NCBI GenBank assembly: GCA_040766325.1
Contig: JAXGQR010000012.1
Coordinates: forward strand, 1 to 64,000
Origin: Dehalobacterium sp040766325
GTDB taxonomy: Bacteria; Bacillota; Dehalobacteriia; Dehalobacteriales; Dehalobacteriaceae
Direction of reading: 5' to 3'
DNA: 64,000 nucleotides
Part shown: positions 18,138 through 27,503 of the stretch, piece after piece
Layout: each line of letters begins with the position of its first letter
How positions within the stretch are numbered: position 1 is the first letter of the stretch
Position numbers and translations under genes: made by a program
Notes under the pieces: generated by a model
What the model was told of the DNA's origin: nothing
The model's input: the letters and a program-made list of their open reading frames with translations, nothing else
Databases searched by the model: none

Positions 18138-18681
18138 TGAATACACCCGATGGAGTCGGTAAAATTATTTTTACGGAAGAAGAGATTCAACACCAAATTA
18201 AAATAATGGCAGATCAGATTAATCATGATTATCGGGATACAGAATTAGTGATCATCTGTATCTTAAAGGGATCCCTCTATTTTACAGCGGATTTAACACG
18301 CCATTTGACCATTCCCATTAATATCGATTTTCTTTCCATCGGTGTGTCCAAAGAAGTCACAAACAAACCGGGTGTAGTACGTATTACCAAAGATCTTGAT
18401 CTGAACTTAAGGGGCCGACATGTGCTCTTGGTAGAAGATGTCATTGGTACCGGTCTGACCCTGGGGTATATCTGTCAACACTTGGAGGCGGGAAACCTGC
18501 CAGTTTGAAGATCTGCACCCTTCTAGATAATCCGGCTGAGCGGCTGTTAAATATTCCCATCGCATATTGGGGCTTTTTGATGCCGGATGTCTTTGTCGTT
18601 GGCTATGGTCTTGATTATCAGGAGCAATATCGCAATTTACCCTACATTGCAGAATTTCGACCTACCAACTATCAAATATAA
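18137..18681 (+). pseudogene. hpt: Hypoxanthine phosphoribosyltransferase, frameshifted
   Basis: Salvage enzyme making IMP/GMP from hypoxanthine/guanine and PRPP. The PRPP-binding motif VLLVEDVIGTGLTL is intact. The given frame stops at 18508 (123 aa) just after QHLEAG. One base missing near 18492 would restore PASLKICTLLDNPAERLLNI and VVGYGLDYQEQYRNLPYI, the standard Hpt C-terminus, ending at 18681 (about 181 aa). GGAG precedes the ATG at 18137, which overlaps the previous gene's restored stop. Hpt is normally a housekeeping gene, so a sequence error is plausible. Confidence 0.85.
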
Positions 18682-18758
18682 AAGATCACTAGAAGCACTC
18701 AGAAATATTAATCTTTTGCGCTAAAAAAAACATGCAACTTAAAATGGAGGAAGAAGAA

Positions 18759-20144
18759 ATGGAACATTCCCTAGGTACAATTTTACCCTTATTTTCAGCA
18801 ATTCCTTTTGTCGGTATGCTATTATCTATTGCCCTTGGGCCTGTACTTATTCTAGTATCTGGCATCATCATTTCGGTAAAATTTCAGCCGGCTGGGCCGC
18901 ATTAATGGCTATTCCCTTGGTCATCTTTTACCAGGAGAAGGAATATATGAAATTCTTCATGTCCTGATTGCCGACTATATTCCCTTTATCGTACTTTTAG
19001 GTGCCCTCTTTACCGTCGGTGGCGGCATTTTGGTACGTACTTCCCTTAAAGGAACCACAGCAGTTAATGCCGGATTTCTCGTTATTGGCTCGTTACTGGC
19101 CTCATGGATGGGAACCACCGGCGCCGCCTCACTGCTTATCCGCCCCTTTCTTAGGGTGAACAAGCATCGTAAATATAAAGCTTTTATGGTGGTATTCTTT
19201 ATTTTTATGGTTGCTAATGTCGGGGGTTCTCTCACTCCTTAGGAGATCCGCCTTTATTCCTGGGTTTCCTTCATGGCGTGCCCTTTTTCTGGACTCTGCG
19301 CTTGTTTATTCCGATGTTGATTGTACTTATATTCTTGCTTATCATCTACATTGCCTTTGATAAATTTTATCTCAGGAAAGAGGCTAAGGAAAAAAACGAC
19401 TCCCAATCTCAGCTGTCTTGTGAAGATGACTGCGCAGTGCTTCCGTCTAACGGTAAAAAAATACAAATCCTTGGTACCCAGAATTTCATTCTTCTGGCTG
19501 CCGTTATTGGTATCATCATCTTTAGCGGTAGTGTGAAAATGAGCGAGGTCAACATTTTAGGTGTGCATCGGGGTATTCAGGATATTATTCGGGATCTTAT
19601 TTTGGTCGCCATTATCTTTATCTCCATGAAAATCACACCGAAAGCACTGCGCACAGAAAACGAATATACTTGGGGACCCATACTGGAAGTAGCTTATCTT
19701 TTCTTCGGCATTTTTATCACCATGGCTCCCGTGCTCGCGATATTAAAGGCAGGAGAGGCCGGTGCCCTAGGTTTCATCACCGCTGCTGTAAAAGAGCCGG
19801 CGCAATATTTTTGGATTACGGGATCCCTGTCCAGTTTCCTGGATAATGCACCTACCTATCTGACCTTTTTCAGTACGGCTTTAGGTCAATTCTACCCCGG
19901 TATGGCTGAAGCTCCGGCTGTCGCTCTTCTTTTGGAAGAAAACCCCGTATATCTCCTGGCTATTTCTGCCGGGTCCGTATTTTTCGGGGCCGTTACCTAC
20001 ATTGGTAATGCACCTAACTTTATGGTGCGTTCTATTGCCGAGGGTTGTGGCGTAAAAATGCCCAGTTTCTTTGGCTATATCGCCTATAGTGTCTGCATCC
20101 TGTTACCTTTATTTGCTTTGATCACCTTGCTTTACTTTCTCTAA
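18759..20144 (+). pseudogene. Na+/H+ antiporter/citrate-type permease, several frameshifts
   Basis: Membrane permease of the NhaD/ArsB/CitMHS_2-like group, about 460 aa if restored. It starts at ATG 18759 after TGGAGG (MEHSLGTILPLFSAIPFVG). The frame then changes near 18850 (WHHHFGKISAGWAALMAIPL), near 18935 (GIYEILHVLIADYIPFIVLL) and at about 19240, where NVGGSLTP should run on into LGDPPLFLGFLHGVPFFW. The remainder is open to 20144. Conserved pieces such as SSFLDNAPTYLTF and YIGNAPNFMVRSIAE identify the family. With three breaks it cannot yield a full protein as given. Confidence 0.8.
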
Positions 20145-20170
20145 AGGTATGTGAACTAAATCCCTATAAT

Positions 20171-20199
20171 AAAAAGCTCGGTCATACTCCGAGCTTTTT
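20171..20199 (+). terminator. Terminator after the antiporter gene
   Basis: 11-bp stem AAAAAGCTCGG (20171-20181) and CCGAGCTTTTT (20189-20199) followed by T. It separates the hpt-antiporter segment from dapL. Confidence 0.82.
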
Positions 20200-20326
20200 T
20201 ATGCAACTCTTAAACTAATAATTGTATACAATATTCTCATCCTGAAGAGTTGATAAATAGTTTGAATTTCACTATAATTTTTTTAGTAACTAAAATACTT
20301 ATAATGAAAGGAAATGAAGATCCTAA

Positions 20327-21556
20327 ATGGCACAGATGAATGAAAATTATCTAAAGCTGCCGGGTAATTATCTTTTTTCCGAAATTGCCCGAAGAGTAAA
20401 CGAGTTTAAAAACAATAATCCTGAAGCCGATATCATCAGGCTGGGTATTGGGGATGTCACCCGCCCTCTCCCCCAGGCTGTGGTGGAAGCCATGAAAAAA
20501 GCAGTAGACGAAATGGGTCAACCGGCAACCTTCCGCGGATACGGTCCGGAACAAGGGTATGATTTTCTCTTGGAAAAAATCGTGGAACATGATTTTACCT
20601 CTCGGGGCATCAATATCGCCCAGGATGAGGTTTTTGTAAGTGACGGGGCCAAAAGCGATACCGCTAATTTTCAGGAACTTTTTGATGTCGGCAACACCCT
20701 GGCGGTAACCGACCCTGTTTATCCCGTTTATGTGGATAGCAATGTAATGGCTGGACGCACAGGTTTCATCCAGGATAACAATCAGTTCGAAAAAATCGTC
20801 TATCTGCCTTGTACAGAAGAAAACGGCATGAAACCCTCCTTGCCTACAGGTAAAATTGACATGATTTATCTTTGCTTTCCTAATAACCCAACGGGGATGA
20901 CCTTATCCAAAGAAGAGCTAAAAGAATGGGTCGATTATGCCCGGGAAAACAAATCCATCATCTTATTTGATGCTGCATATGAAGCCTTTATCCAAGAAGA
21001 AGGAGTACCCCACAGTATTTTTGAAATTGAAGGCGCCCGGGAAGTAGCCGTAGAATTCCGCAGTTTTTCCAAAACAGCAGGTTTTACCGGCACCCGATGT
21101 GCCTACACTATTGTCCCCAAAGATGTTAAGATCTACGATAGCAAAGGTGAACCCCATAGCCTCAATCCCTTGTGGCTGCGCCGGCAGACCACCAAATTCA
21201 ACGGAGTTTCCTATCCGGTTCAGGTAGGTGCAGCTGCCGTTCTATCTCCTGAAGGGCAAAAGCAAGTGAAGGAAAATATCAATTACTATATGGAAAATGC
21301 CGGGATTATCCTCAATGGCCTGAAAAAAGCCGGTTATAAGGTGTTCGGAGGCATAAACGCACCCTATATTTGGCTTAAAACTCCGGACAATATGGGCTCC
21401 TGGGATTTCTTTGATAAATTAATGCGAGAAGTTCACATTGTAGGAACCCCCGGGGCAGGATTTGGTGCTAACGGTGAAGGCTATTTCCGTTTAACCGCTT
21501 TTGGAACCAGGGAAAACACGGAAAAAGCTGTAGAGAGAATTATCAGCAGAATGTAA
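20327..21556 (+). CDS. dapL: LL-diaminopimelate aminotransferase
   Basis: 409-aa fold-I PLP aminotransferase that converts tetrahydrodipicolinate plus glutamate directly to LL-DAP. The N-terminus (YLKLPGNYLFSEIARRVNEF) and RLGIGDVTRPLPQAV are diagnostic of DapL. The PLP lysine is in FRSFSKTAGFTGTRC, and the cofactor-binding CFPNNPTGMTLS is present. It makes the DAP epimerase/LysA route independent of succinylated intermediates. lysA lies 20 kb away in this window. AAGGAAATG precedes ATG 20327, and it is flanked by terminators on both sides. Confidence 0.95.
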   Translation: MAQMNENYLKLPGNYLFSEIARRVNEFKNNNPEADIIRLGIGDVTRPLPQAVVEAMKKAVDEMGQPATFRGYGPEQGYDFLLEKIVEHDFTSRGINIAQDEVFVSDGAKSDTANFQELFDVGNTLAVTDPVYPVYVDSNVMAGRTGFIQDNNQFEKIVYLPCTEENGMKPSLPTGKIDMIYLCFPNNPTGMTLSKEELKEWVDYARENKSIILFDAAYEAFIQEEGVPHSIFEIEGAREVAVEFRSFSKTAGFTGTRCAYTIVPKDVKIYDSKGEPHSLNPLWLRRQTTKFNGVSYPVQVGAAAVLSPEGQKQVKENINYYMENAGIILNGLKKAGYKVFGGINAPYIWLKTPDNMGSWDFFDKLMREVHIVGTPGAGFGANGEGYFRLTAFGTRENTEKAVERIISRM

Positions 21557-21635
21557 GCGTACAATAGAGAAACCGGGAAAAATGATTTCAATGTTCTAAT
21601 ATATGGGAATGCCAAAAAATATTTATGAATAACTA

Positions 21636-21664
21636 AGACCATGCCGTAAATTGCGGCATGGTCT
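21636..21664. terminator. Bidirectional terminator between dapL and rlmH
   Basis: Perfect 11-bp stem AGACCATGCCG (21636-21646) and CGGCATGGTCT (21654-21664), T-rich on the plus side. It separates the convergent genes dapL and rlmH. Confidence 0.8.
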
Positions 21665-21672
21665 TTTGCACT

Positions 21673-22152
21673 TTATTTATGGTACGGATGCCCCGCATTA
21701 ATCTTAAACGCCCGATACAATTGTTCTACTAAAATCAAGCGCATTAGCTGGTGGGGAAAAGTCATGCGGCCGAAAGACAATCTGAAATCGGCTTGCTTTA
21801 GCAAAGGATTCGCCAGTCCCACCGATCCACCGATTAAAAAGGTGAGATCACTTTTCCCTCGTACTCCAAGATCCCCTATTTTGGTGGCCATTTCCTCAGA
21901 AGAAAGATTTTGGCCTTGAACATCCAAAGCAATGAGATAAGTTCCTTCTTTAAGATGTCTGGCGATTCTCTCCCCTTCTTTATCCTTAATCAGTTTTAGT
22001 TCTGTTGCAGAGGCATTTTCTACAGTTTTCTCATCAGGGACCTCCACAATGTCCACCTTAGCGTGGGGCGTCAGCCTTTTCAGATATTCTTGAATGCCCT
22101 CTTTTAGATATTTCTCTTTTAACTTGCCGACCGTAATAATTTTTATCTGCAT
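21673..22152 (-). CDS. rlmH: 23S rRNA pseudouridine-1915 N3-methyltransferase
   Basis: 159-aa SPOUT methyltransferase (MQIKIITVGKLKEKYLKEGIQEYLKRL at the N-terminus; FLIGGSVGL and LSFGRMTFPHQLMRLILVEQLYRAFKINAGHPYHK at the C-terminus). It methylates pseudouridine 1915 of 23S rRNA using SAM. ATG 22152 follows GGGGAG and gives the standard length. It is the last gene of the walJ-htrA-rlmH group, an order widely kept in Firmicutes. Confidence 0.96.
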   Translation of the reverse strand: MQIKIITVGKLKEKYLKEGIQEYLKRLTPHAKVDIVEVPDEKTVENASATELKLIKDKEGERIARHLKEGTYLIALDVQGQNLSSEEMATKIGDLGVRGKSDLTFLIGGSVGLANPLLKQADFRLSFGRMTFPHQLMRLILVEQLYRAFKINAGHPYHK

Positions 22153-22195
22153 GAACTCCCCATCCCGTTCCATCCATCATTTTCATCAGTTGCCA

Positions 22196-23341
22196 TTATT
22201 GTTCCAATTCTGCCAAAGTCACAGAGAGCTCGACCCTTTTTCCGTTTCTTACCACTACAACCGGAACGGTCTCGCCAACCTTTTTCGCAAAGATCTCATT
22301 TTGCAGATCAAAACGGTTGGTAATTTTCTCGCCGGAGATCTCCACAATAATATCATAGCGCCGCATACCGGCCTGTGCTGAAGGCCCGCCAGGTTGCGGA
22401 TCGATTAAAACTCCATATTCTACGCCTAAATCATTGTATTCGGCCAATTCCTTATCTACATCCCGCACCATATATACACCTAAAGCAGGACGAATCACTT
22501 TTTTGTATTTAATCAAATCCGCCACAATCTTCTGCACTTCATTAGAGGGGATGGCAAAACCCATTCCTTCAAAACCTTCCCGAGCAATTTTGATACTGTT
22601 AATGCCGATCACCTTGCCCTGGACATTGACTAAAGCACCACCGGAATTTCCCGGATTGATGGCAGCATCCGTCTGAATTAGTCGAAACTGCAGCCCTTCA
22701 TCTGTAATTAACAAGCGATTTAGCCCGCTGATAATGCCTTGGGTTACTGAACGGGCAAAATCAGCTCCCCCTGGATTGCCAATGGCAATAGCTACTTCCC
22801 CGACTCTCACATCATCAGAATTCCCGAACCCGGCTACAGTTAAATTATTTTCATTAATCTTAATTACAGCCAAATCCGTCCTGGCATCCGTGCCGACGAT
22901 TTCTGCTGTAACCTGGCGACCATCGGCCAAACTAACGATGAGTTTGCGAGCTCCTTCAACCACGTGGTTATTGGTAACAATATAACCTGCTCCGTCAAAG
23001 ATGACGCCGGAACCGGTACCTTGTTCCACTTCCCGTTCACCCTGAAAAAAATCGGAGTAAATATCAAGATTGCTTATTCCCACCACTGCAGGGCCTACCA
23101 CTTCGGAAATGGTCACCACCGCCGTCTTATCGGTAATATCTCCGGCAGGAGGAATATTGATTTCCGGAGTCCTTGTGGCTCCATCCTCGATCTTTTCCTG
23201 TTCAAAATAGCCCAAAGACTGGGCAGCACTTAAAGCAACCACTCCTCCTAAGACTGCGCAAATCAACATGAGGACAATATAAAACAGGATCCCCCGGCAT
23301 TTTGTAGGTTGGTATTCATTAAAATAGCTCATGGAATTCAT
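22196..23341 (-). CDS. htrA: HtrA-like serine protease, membrane anchored
   Basis: About 380 aa. One N-terminal membrane helix (GILFYIVLMLICAVLGGVVALSA) is followed by a trypsin-like domain with His (VTNNHVVEGA), Asp (DARTDLAVIKI) and Ser (NPGNSGGALVN), then one C-terminal PDZ domain (PSAQAGMRRYDIIVEISG). It degrades misfolded proteins outside the membrane. ATGs at 23341 and 23332 both follow a GAGGAGGAGGG tract; 23332 has the better spacing. It lies downstream of walJ, the usual position of this HtrA type. Confidence 0.93.
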   Translation of the reverse strand: MNSMSYFNEYQPTKCRGILFYIVLMLICAVLGGVVALSAAQSLGYFEQEKIEDGATRTPEINIPPAGDITDKTAVVTISEVVGPAVVGISNLDIYSDFFQGEREVEQGTGSGVIFDGAGYIVTNNHVVEGARKLIVSLADGRQVTAEIVGTDARTDLAVIKINENNLTVAGFGNSDDVRVGEVAIAIGNPGGADFARSVTQGIISGLNRLLITDEGLQFRLIQTDAAINPGNSGGALVNVQGKVIGINSIKIAREGFEGMGFAIPSNEVQKIVADLIKYKKVIRPALGVYMVRDVDKELAEYNDLGVEYGVLIDPQPGGPSAQAGMRRYDIIVEISGEKITNRFDLQNEIFAKKVGETVPVVVVRNGKRVELSVTLAELEQ

Positions 23342-23387
23342 CCCTCCTCCTCTATTGTATTGTGCCATTTGTTACTTTTCTCTATGC

Positions 23388-24170
23388 CTAAAGACGTTTA
23401 ATTTTGATCAACGAATGGACTTGGTAGCGCGGTGCCACCGTTAAGGCCACCTGATCCAAAATATCGGCCTCGGCCAAAGTGCTTGCTACGGTATGATATG
23501 CTAGCTCCGGGGTATTATTAATCTCACTGAGATGGGATAAAATCACATGCCGGGTCTTCTCTGTGATCAGTTCCCTGAGAGCTTTTCCTGCCATATCATT
23601 GGATAGGTGACCTTGATCCCCGCCAATCCTTTTTTTTAGAGGAAAAGGGTAAGGTCCCTTTGCCAGCATTTCTTCATCATGATTTGCTTCAAAAAAGATG
23701 ACATCCGCTCCTGACAAGGCTTTTTTCATACCTGAGGTAATACATCCGGTATCTGTCGCGATGCCGATCTTCTTTTCCCGATGATAAAACACCATACCCA
23801 CAGGCTGAATGGCATCATGGGAGGTTTTAAAAAAATCGACTTTTAAATCTCCAATTTCCATGCCGTAATCAAATTCCTTTTGATTATGTTCTGCTATTTT
23901 ACCAATACAGGTTAATTTTTGCCAGGTTTTGGGGGAAGCATAAATAGGAAGATCATAGCGCCGCGATAAGACCCCCAGACCCTTTATGTGATCGATATGT
24001 TCATGAGTCACTAACAATGCCTGGATCTCTTTTATATCAATATTGAGCTCATTCAAGGCCTCTTTAATTCTTTTGCCGGAAGATCCGGCATCAACTAAAA
24101 CCTTGGTTTTTTCCGTACCCACGTAAATACAATTACCTGAGCTTCCACTAAACAGGGTTGCACACTCCAT
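23388..24170 (-). CDS. walJ: Metallo-beta-lactamase-fold hydrolase, WalJ/YycJ
   Basis: 260-aa MBL-fold protein. Zinc motif HEHIDH is followed by further conserved residues (TSHDA, GIATDTG, FEANHD, LSHLSEINNTPE). WalJ/YycJ acts as a 5'-3' exonuclease-like DNA-repair factor and is linked to cell-division control through its neighbours. The start ATG (24170) reads MECATLFSGSSGNC, the canonical WalJ beginning. Its start region is duplicated 71 bases upstream (see the repeat entry). Confidence 0.93.
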   Translation of the reverse strand: MECATLFSGSSGNCIYVGTEKTKVLVDAGSSGKRIKEALNELNIDIKEIQALLVTHEHIDHIKGLGVLSRRYDLPIYASPKTWQKLTCIGKIAEHNQKEFDYGMEIGDLKVDFFKTSHDAIQPVGMVFYHREKKIGIATDTGCITSGMKKALSGADVIFFEANHDEEMLAKGPYPFPLKKRIGGDQGHLSNDMAGKALRELITEKTRHVILSHLSEINNTPELAYHTVASTLAEADILDQVALTVAPRYQVHSLIKIKRL

Positions 24171-24255
24171 TAATCAGTTACCTCTCTTAGTCTCTCTTGC
24201 CTCTTGCCTCTTGCTTCTTGCCTCTTGCATTGCCACTCCATTAATCAATTGCCTC
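24163..24255. repeat. Heptamer tandem repeat flanked by a 22-bp direct repeat
   Basis: Five head-to-tail copies of CTCTTGC (one with a single change) fill 24194-24228. They are flanked by two copies of a 22-bp sequence, CACTCCATTAATCA plus eight bases, at 24163-24184 and 24234-24255, differing at two positions. The first copy contains the walJ start codon. This is a small local duplication in the walJ 5' leader. Confidence 0.8.
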
Positions 24256-24373
24256 ATTTCTCATTATCCCTTATTAATTATCCATAAAAATGAAAATTCC
24301 TTTTTATTAAAAAGTTTCAACTTGTTCTTCCTGATTGATCGAAAAAAATCGCCGCAGCGATTTTTAATCTTTT

Positions 24374-25633
24374 TTATGATTCTGATACCCTTACCACATC
24401 AGCCCCTAAGGCGCAAAGTTTCCCTTCCAAATTAAAATATCCGCGGTCAATAATCTCCAGATTATTAATTTCACTTTTACCGTCGGCCGCAACAGCAGCC
24501 AAGGCCAATGCTGCTCCCGCTCTTAAATCCGAAGCCTTAACGGAGGCACCCATAAGTTTTTCTATCCCTTCAATGACTGCCATACGACTTTCCAATGTAA
24601 CCTTGGCACCCATTCTTTTTAATTCGCCAGCTAGTTGCATGCGATTTTCAAAAATATTTTCCGTTATGATACTGGTGCCTTGGGCCAGAGTTAAGAGAGC
24701 CATCATCTGGGATTGCATGTCCGTGGGAAATCCGGGGTAGGGAAATGTTTTAACGTCGGAGGATTGAAGGGTTTTGGGTCCAACAACCAAGACCTCATTA
24801 TCTCTTTCCTCAACATAAGATCCTACCTCTTTTAGCTTAGCAATCATCGGTTTTAGATGCGTCAGGATCACGTTTTCCACCAAAACCTTGCCTCGGGTCA
24901 TGGCGGCACCCACCATAAAGGTACCGGCCTCAATACGATCAGGGATAATACTATAACGGGTTCCCCTTAATTGCTTGACGCCATCAACTCGGATGATATC
25001 CGTACCGGCTCCCCGTACCTTCGCCCCCATAGCATTAAGAAAGTTGGCCATATCCACAATTTCCGGTTCTTTGGCGGCGTTTTCCAGAATCGTCTGCCCC
25101 TCGGCTCGCGTAGCAGCAATGACAATATTCTCTGTCGCTCCCACACTGGGAAAATCTAAATAAATGCGCGCGCCGTGCATCTGATCGGCACTCCCCTGAA
25201 TAAAACCATGCTCAATATGCAACTCACAGCCCAATTGATTCAAACCTTTAATATGCAGATCCATAGGGCGGGAACCAATTTGACATCCCCCGGGTAAAGC
25301 AACTTTGGCCTTACGTTTACGCGCCAATAAAGCACCCAAAAGCAGGTTAGAGGCTCGGAGGCTTTTCACCTGACTATAGGTTGCTTCATGGTCTAGATCA
25401 TCCGGTACCTTGAGGCTTAAAGTCTCCTTCTCCAGCCACTTCACTTCAACACCTAAGGCGGCAAGTATCTTCGTTAAAATTACCACATCCCCGATGGGGG
25501 GAACGTTTTCCAGAATCGTTTCTCCTTCTCCTAAAAGAGCAGCAGAAATAATAGCCAAGGCGGCATTTTTGGCACCACTAATCCTCACCTTGCCATTCAA
25601 ACGGGATGGCCCGTTAATAATCAGCTTGGACAA
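24374..25633 (-). CDS. murA: UDP-N-acetylglucosamine 1-carboxyvinyltransferase
   Basis: 419 aa, the normal MurA length; the first committed step of peptidoglycan synthesis (PEP transfer to UDP-GlcNAc). The N-terminal SGAKNAALAIISAALL substrate lysine motif is present, as is the catalytic fosfomycin-target Cys in LPGGCQIGSRPMDLH. DRIEAGTFM and FPTDMQSQMMAL are also conserved. It precedes walJ, htrA and rlmH on the minus strand, separated from walJ by the repeat-bearing leader. Confidence 0.95.
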   Translation of the reverse strand: MSKLIINGPSRLNGKVRISGAKNAALAIISAALLGEGETILENVPPIGDVVILTKILAALGVEVKWLEKETLSLKVPDDLDHEATYSQVKSLRASNLLLGALLARKRKAKVALPGGCQIGSRPMDLHIKGLNQLGCELHIEHGFIQGSADQMHGARIYLDFPSVGATENIVIAATRAEGQTILENAAKEPEIVDMANFLNAMGAKVRGAGTDIIRVDGVKQLRGTRYSIIPDRIEAGTFMVGAAMTRGKVLVENVILTHLKPMIAKLKEVGSYVEERDNEVLVVGPKTLQSSDVKTFPYPGFPTDMQSQMMALLTLAQGTSIITENIFENRMQLAGELKRMGAKVTLESRMAVIEGIEKLMGASVKASDLRAGAALALAAVAADGKSEINNLEIIDRGYFNLEGKLCALGADVVRVSES

Positions 25634-25668
25634 TTATAATCCCTCTTTCACCATTTTCTATCTAAATT

Positions 25669-26559
25669 CTACTTCTTATTTATATTCGACTGGAGCTCGC
25701 CTATTCCTGCTCCAAAAAAACGCGATTCAAACTCTTTCACATTACAACCAAGAGCGGTCTGAAAGGCTTGATCGAGACTTCGCCCTTTTTCTAGTTCTTG
25801 CAAAACATAATATAAGGGATCTTGCCCAAAAGTCAAGACGAAAAAATCCACCATGGCTAAGGATTGGCGGTAAGCCATACTTTGATTAGGCAAGAGATCG
25901 AACTTACTGTCCATATCCTCCACAGGATAAAAGGTCTCTGTCCCAGTTAAGGGCATTTCATATCCGGTGATTTTGCGTTCTATTCTTTGAGCAATTCCTT
26001 CTGTCAACCAGCGGGGGTAATTGCCACTGGCCAGGTAATCGACAACAAAATGAGCGTACTCATGGGCAATAGGTCCTTCTGATTGAAACCTTGCTGCCAG
26101 ATCCTCTCCCTCAATCCAGGCCTTAGGCGACAAAACGCGAATCACCCCTGCCCAATAGACCCCCATCGCCCTTTCATCCGCCGGCCAGCCAAAGCTTTTA
26201 TTTAAGGATATATTATCAGGATATAAAATGATCGGTATTTTTATCTTGGAATCATACCCCATAAGTTCATTCACCGGGGTAAAAGATGATTCCGCCGTTT
26301 CTAAAACCAGTTGGGCCACATTCTCGTCCCCTGCTTGAAAACGCAAGATAAAATTATCCCCAGCCAACTCCTGCCAATGTCGAGTTTCCCAATTCATGGA
26401 CACACGTGCACATTCTCGAAATGCCTTATATGCTATTATTTTCGGATAATATGGATATCTGACTATCAGCATAATTATTGCCGGCAAAATCATGGCGATC
26501 ATGCCCTTGAAAAAAAGCTTAACTTCACCACTGCTATAAAAAAAGAGATCTCTTATCAT
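25669..26559 (-). CDS. Gluzincin metalloprotease-like membrane protein (peptidase MA family)
   Basis: About 296 aa. An N-terminal membrane helix (about residues 15-38) is followed by an extracellular domain with the zinc motif HEYAH and a downstream Glu (WLTEGIAQRIERK), the HExxH...E layout of peptidase-MA-like proteins. The C-terminus reads LYYVLQELEKGRSLDQAFQTALG, as in that family. ATG 26559 is chosen because GGGAGGGG precedes it. It sits upstream of murA with a 35-base gap and may share its transcript. Confidence 0.78.
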   Translation of the reverse strand: MIRDLFFYSSGEVKLFFKGMIAMILPAIIMLIVRYPYYPKIIAYKAFRECARVSMNWETRHWQELAGDNFILRFQAGDENVAQLVLETAESSFTPVNELMGYDSKIKIPIILYPDNISLNKSFGWPADERAMGVYWAGVIRVLSPKAWIEGEDLAARFQSEGPIAHEYAHFVVDYLASGNYPRWLTEGIAQRIERKITGYEMPLTGTETFYPVEDMDSKFDLLPNQSMAYRQSLAMVDFFVLTFGQDPLYYVLQELEKGRSLDQAFQTALGCNVKEFESRFFGAGIGELQSNINKK

Positions 26560-26690
26560 GTCAGCCCCTCCCCTGGGTGACACGGAATGATCGGTTAAAA
26601 TTCCGTTGTCCGTTTATTTATGTCTTTCTCTTTTTTCTAAGCCTCATTATACTATAGATATGCCGTCCTTTCATTGGAAATTCTAACAAT

Positions 26691-26722
26691 AAAGCACAGG
26701 AAAATAATCTTTCCCGTGCTTT
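26691..26722 (-). terminator. Terminator of the liv operon
   Basis: Imperfect stem AAAGCAC-AGGAAA (26691-26703) with TTTCCC-GTGCTTT (26710-26722). It lies just after the livF stop at 26777 on the minus strand. Confidence 0.6.
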
Positions 26723-26776
26723 AAATTCCAGAATAATTCCTATTCAGTTCTGTGGATCAAGTTCGTCAAGTCTACA

Positions 26777-27481
26777 TTAGATACCCAAATAAGCTGTTTT
26801 GATATGCTCATTTTCCCTAAGATCCTTGCTACTTCCTTTGAGGACAATATGTCCCTGTTCGATCACATATCCTCGATCGACAATCTTTAATGTAGTATTG
26901 ACATTTTGTTCCACCAATAATACGGTGACACCTCTCTTGGTCAGCTCTTTCAGCGTCTCAAAAACCGATAATACCAGTTTGGGGGCTAGACCCAAGGAAG
27001 GCTCGTCGACCAGTATTAGTTTGGGGTTCGACATCAACCCCCGGGCAATTGCCAGCATTTTTCTTTCGCCACCGCTTAAGGTTCCTGCAAATTGTTTTTT
27101 ACGTTCCTCAAGTCTGGGGAAAAGGTCAAAAACATCTTGCAACGTTTTTTTAACTTTTTCTTTATCCTTTATAATATAAGCACCTAGTCTAAGGTTTTCC
27201 ATTACGGTCATCCCAGAAAACAAATTACCTTCGTCCGTGATAAAACTGATACCTGAGCGCATCACCAATTGGGCAGGCATGCCGTCAATTCTTTGCCCCA
27301 AAAAAGTAATCTCACCTTGTTTTGGTTTAATAATACCGGCAATGGTACGCATGATTGTGGTTTTACCTACACCATTGGGACCTACAATTGCCACAAATTC
27401 ACCGGCATCAACCTCAAAAGAAATGTCCCAGAGCACATCCAGTTTACCATAACCCGCACTAATATTGCTTAGTTTCAGCAT
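26777..27481 (-). CDS. livF: Branched-chain amino-acid-type ABC transporter ATPase LivF
   Basis: About 234 aa. Walker A (GPNGVGKTT), signature LSGGERKMLAIARGL, Walker B (LILVDEPSLGLAP) and H-loop region (VLLVEQN) are all present. The N-terminal LKLSNISAGYGKLDVLWDISFEV is typical of LivF. ATG 27481 has GGAGAGGG upstream; the longer frame to 27523 overlaps livG and is less likely. It is the last gene of the livH-livM-livK-livG-livF operon. Confidence 0.93.
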   Translation of the reverse strand: MLKLSNISAGYGKLDVLWDISFEVDAGEFVAIVGPNGVGKTTIMRTIAGIIKPKQGEITFLGQRIDGMPAQLVMRSGISFITDEGNLFSGMTVMENLRLGAYIIKDKEKVKKTLQDVFDLFPRLEERKKQFAGTLSGGERKMLAIARGLMSNPKLILVDEPSLGLAPKLVLSVFETLKELTKRGVTVLLVEQNVNTTLKIVDRGYVIEQGHIVLKGSSKDLRENEHIKTAYLGI

Positions 27482-27503
27482 AATACCCTCTCCTAACACC
27501 ACT

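Noticed and set aside
24194..24228. CRISPR-like repeat array
   Set aside because: The units are 7 bases long and contiguous with no spacers; no cas genes are present.
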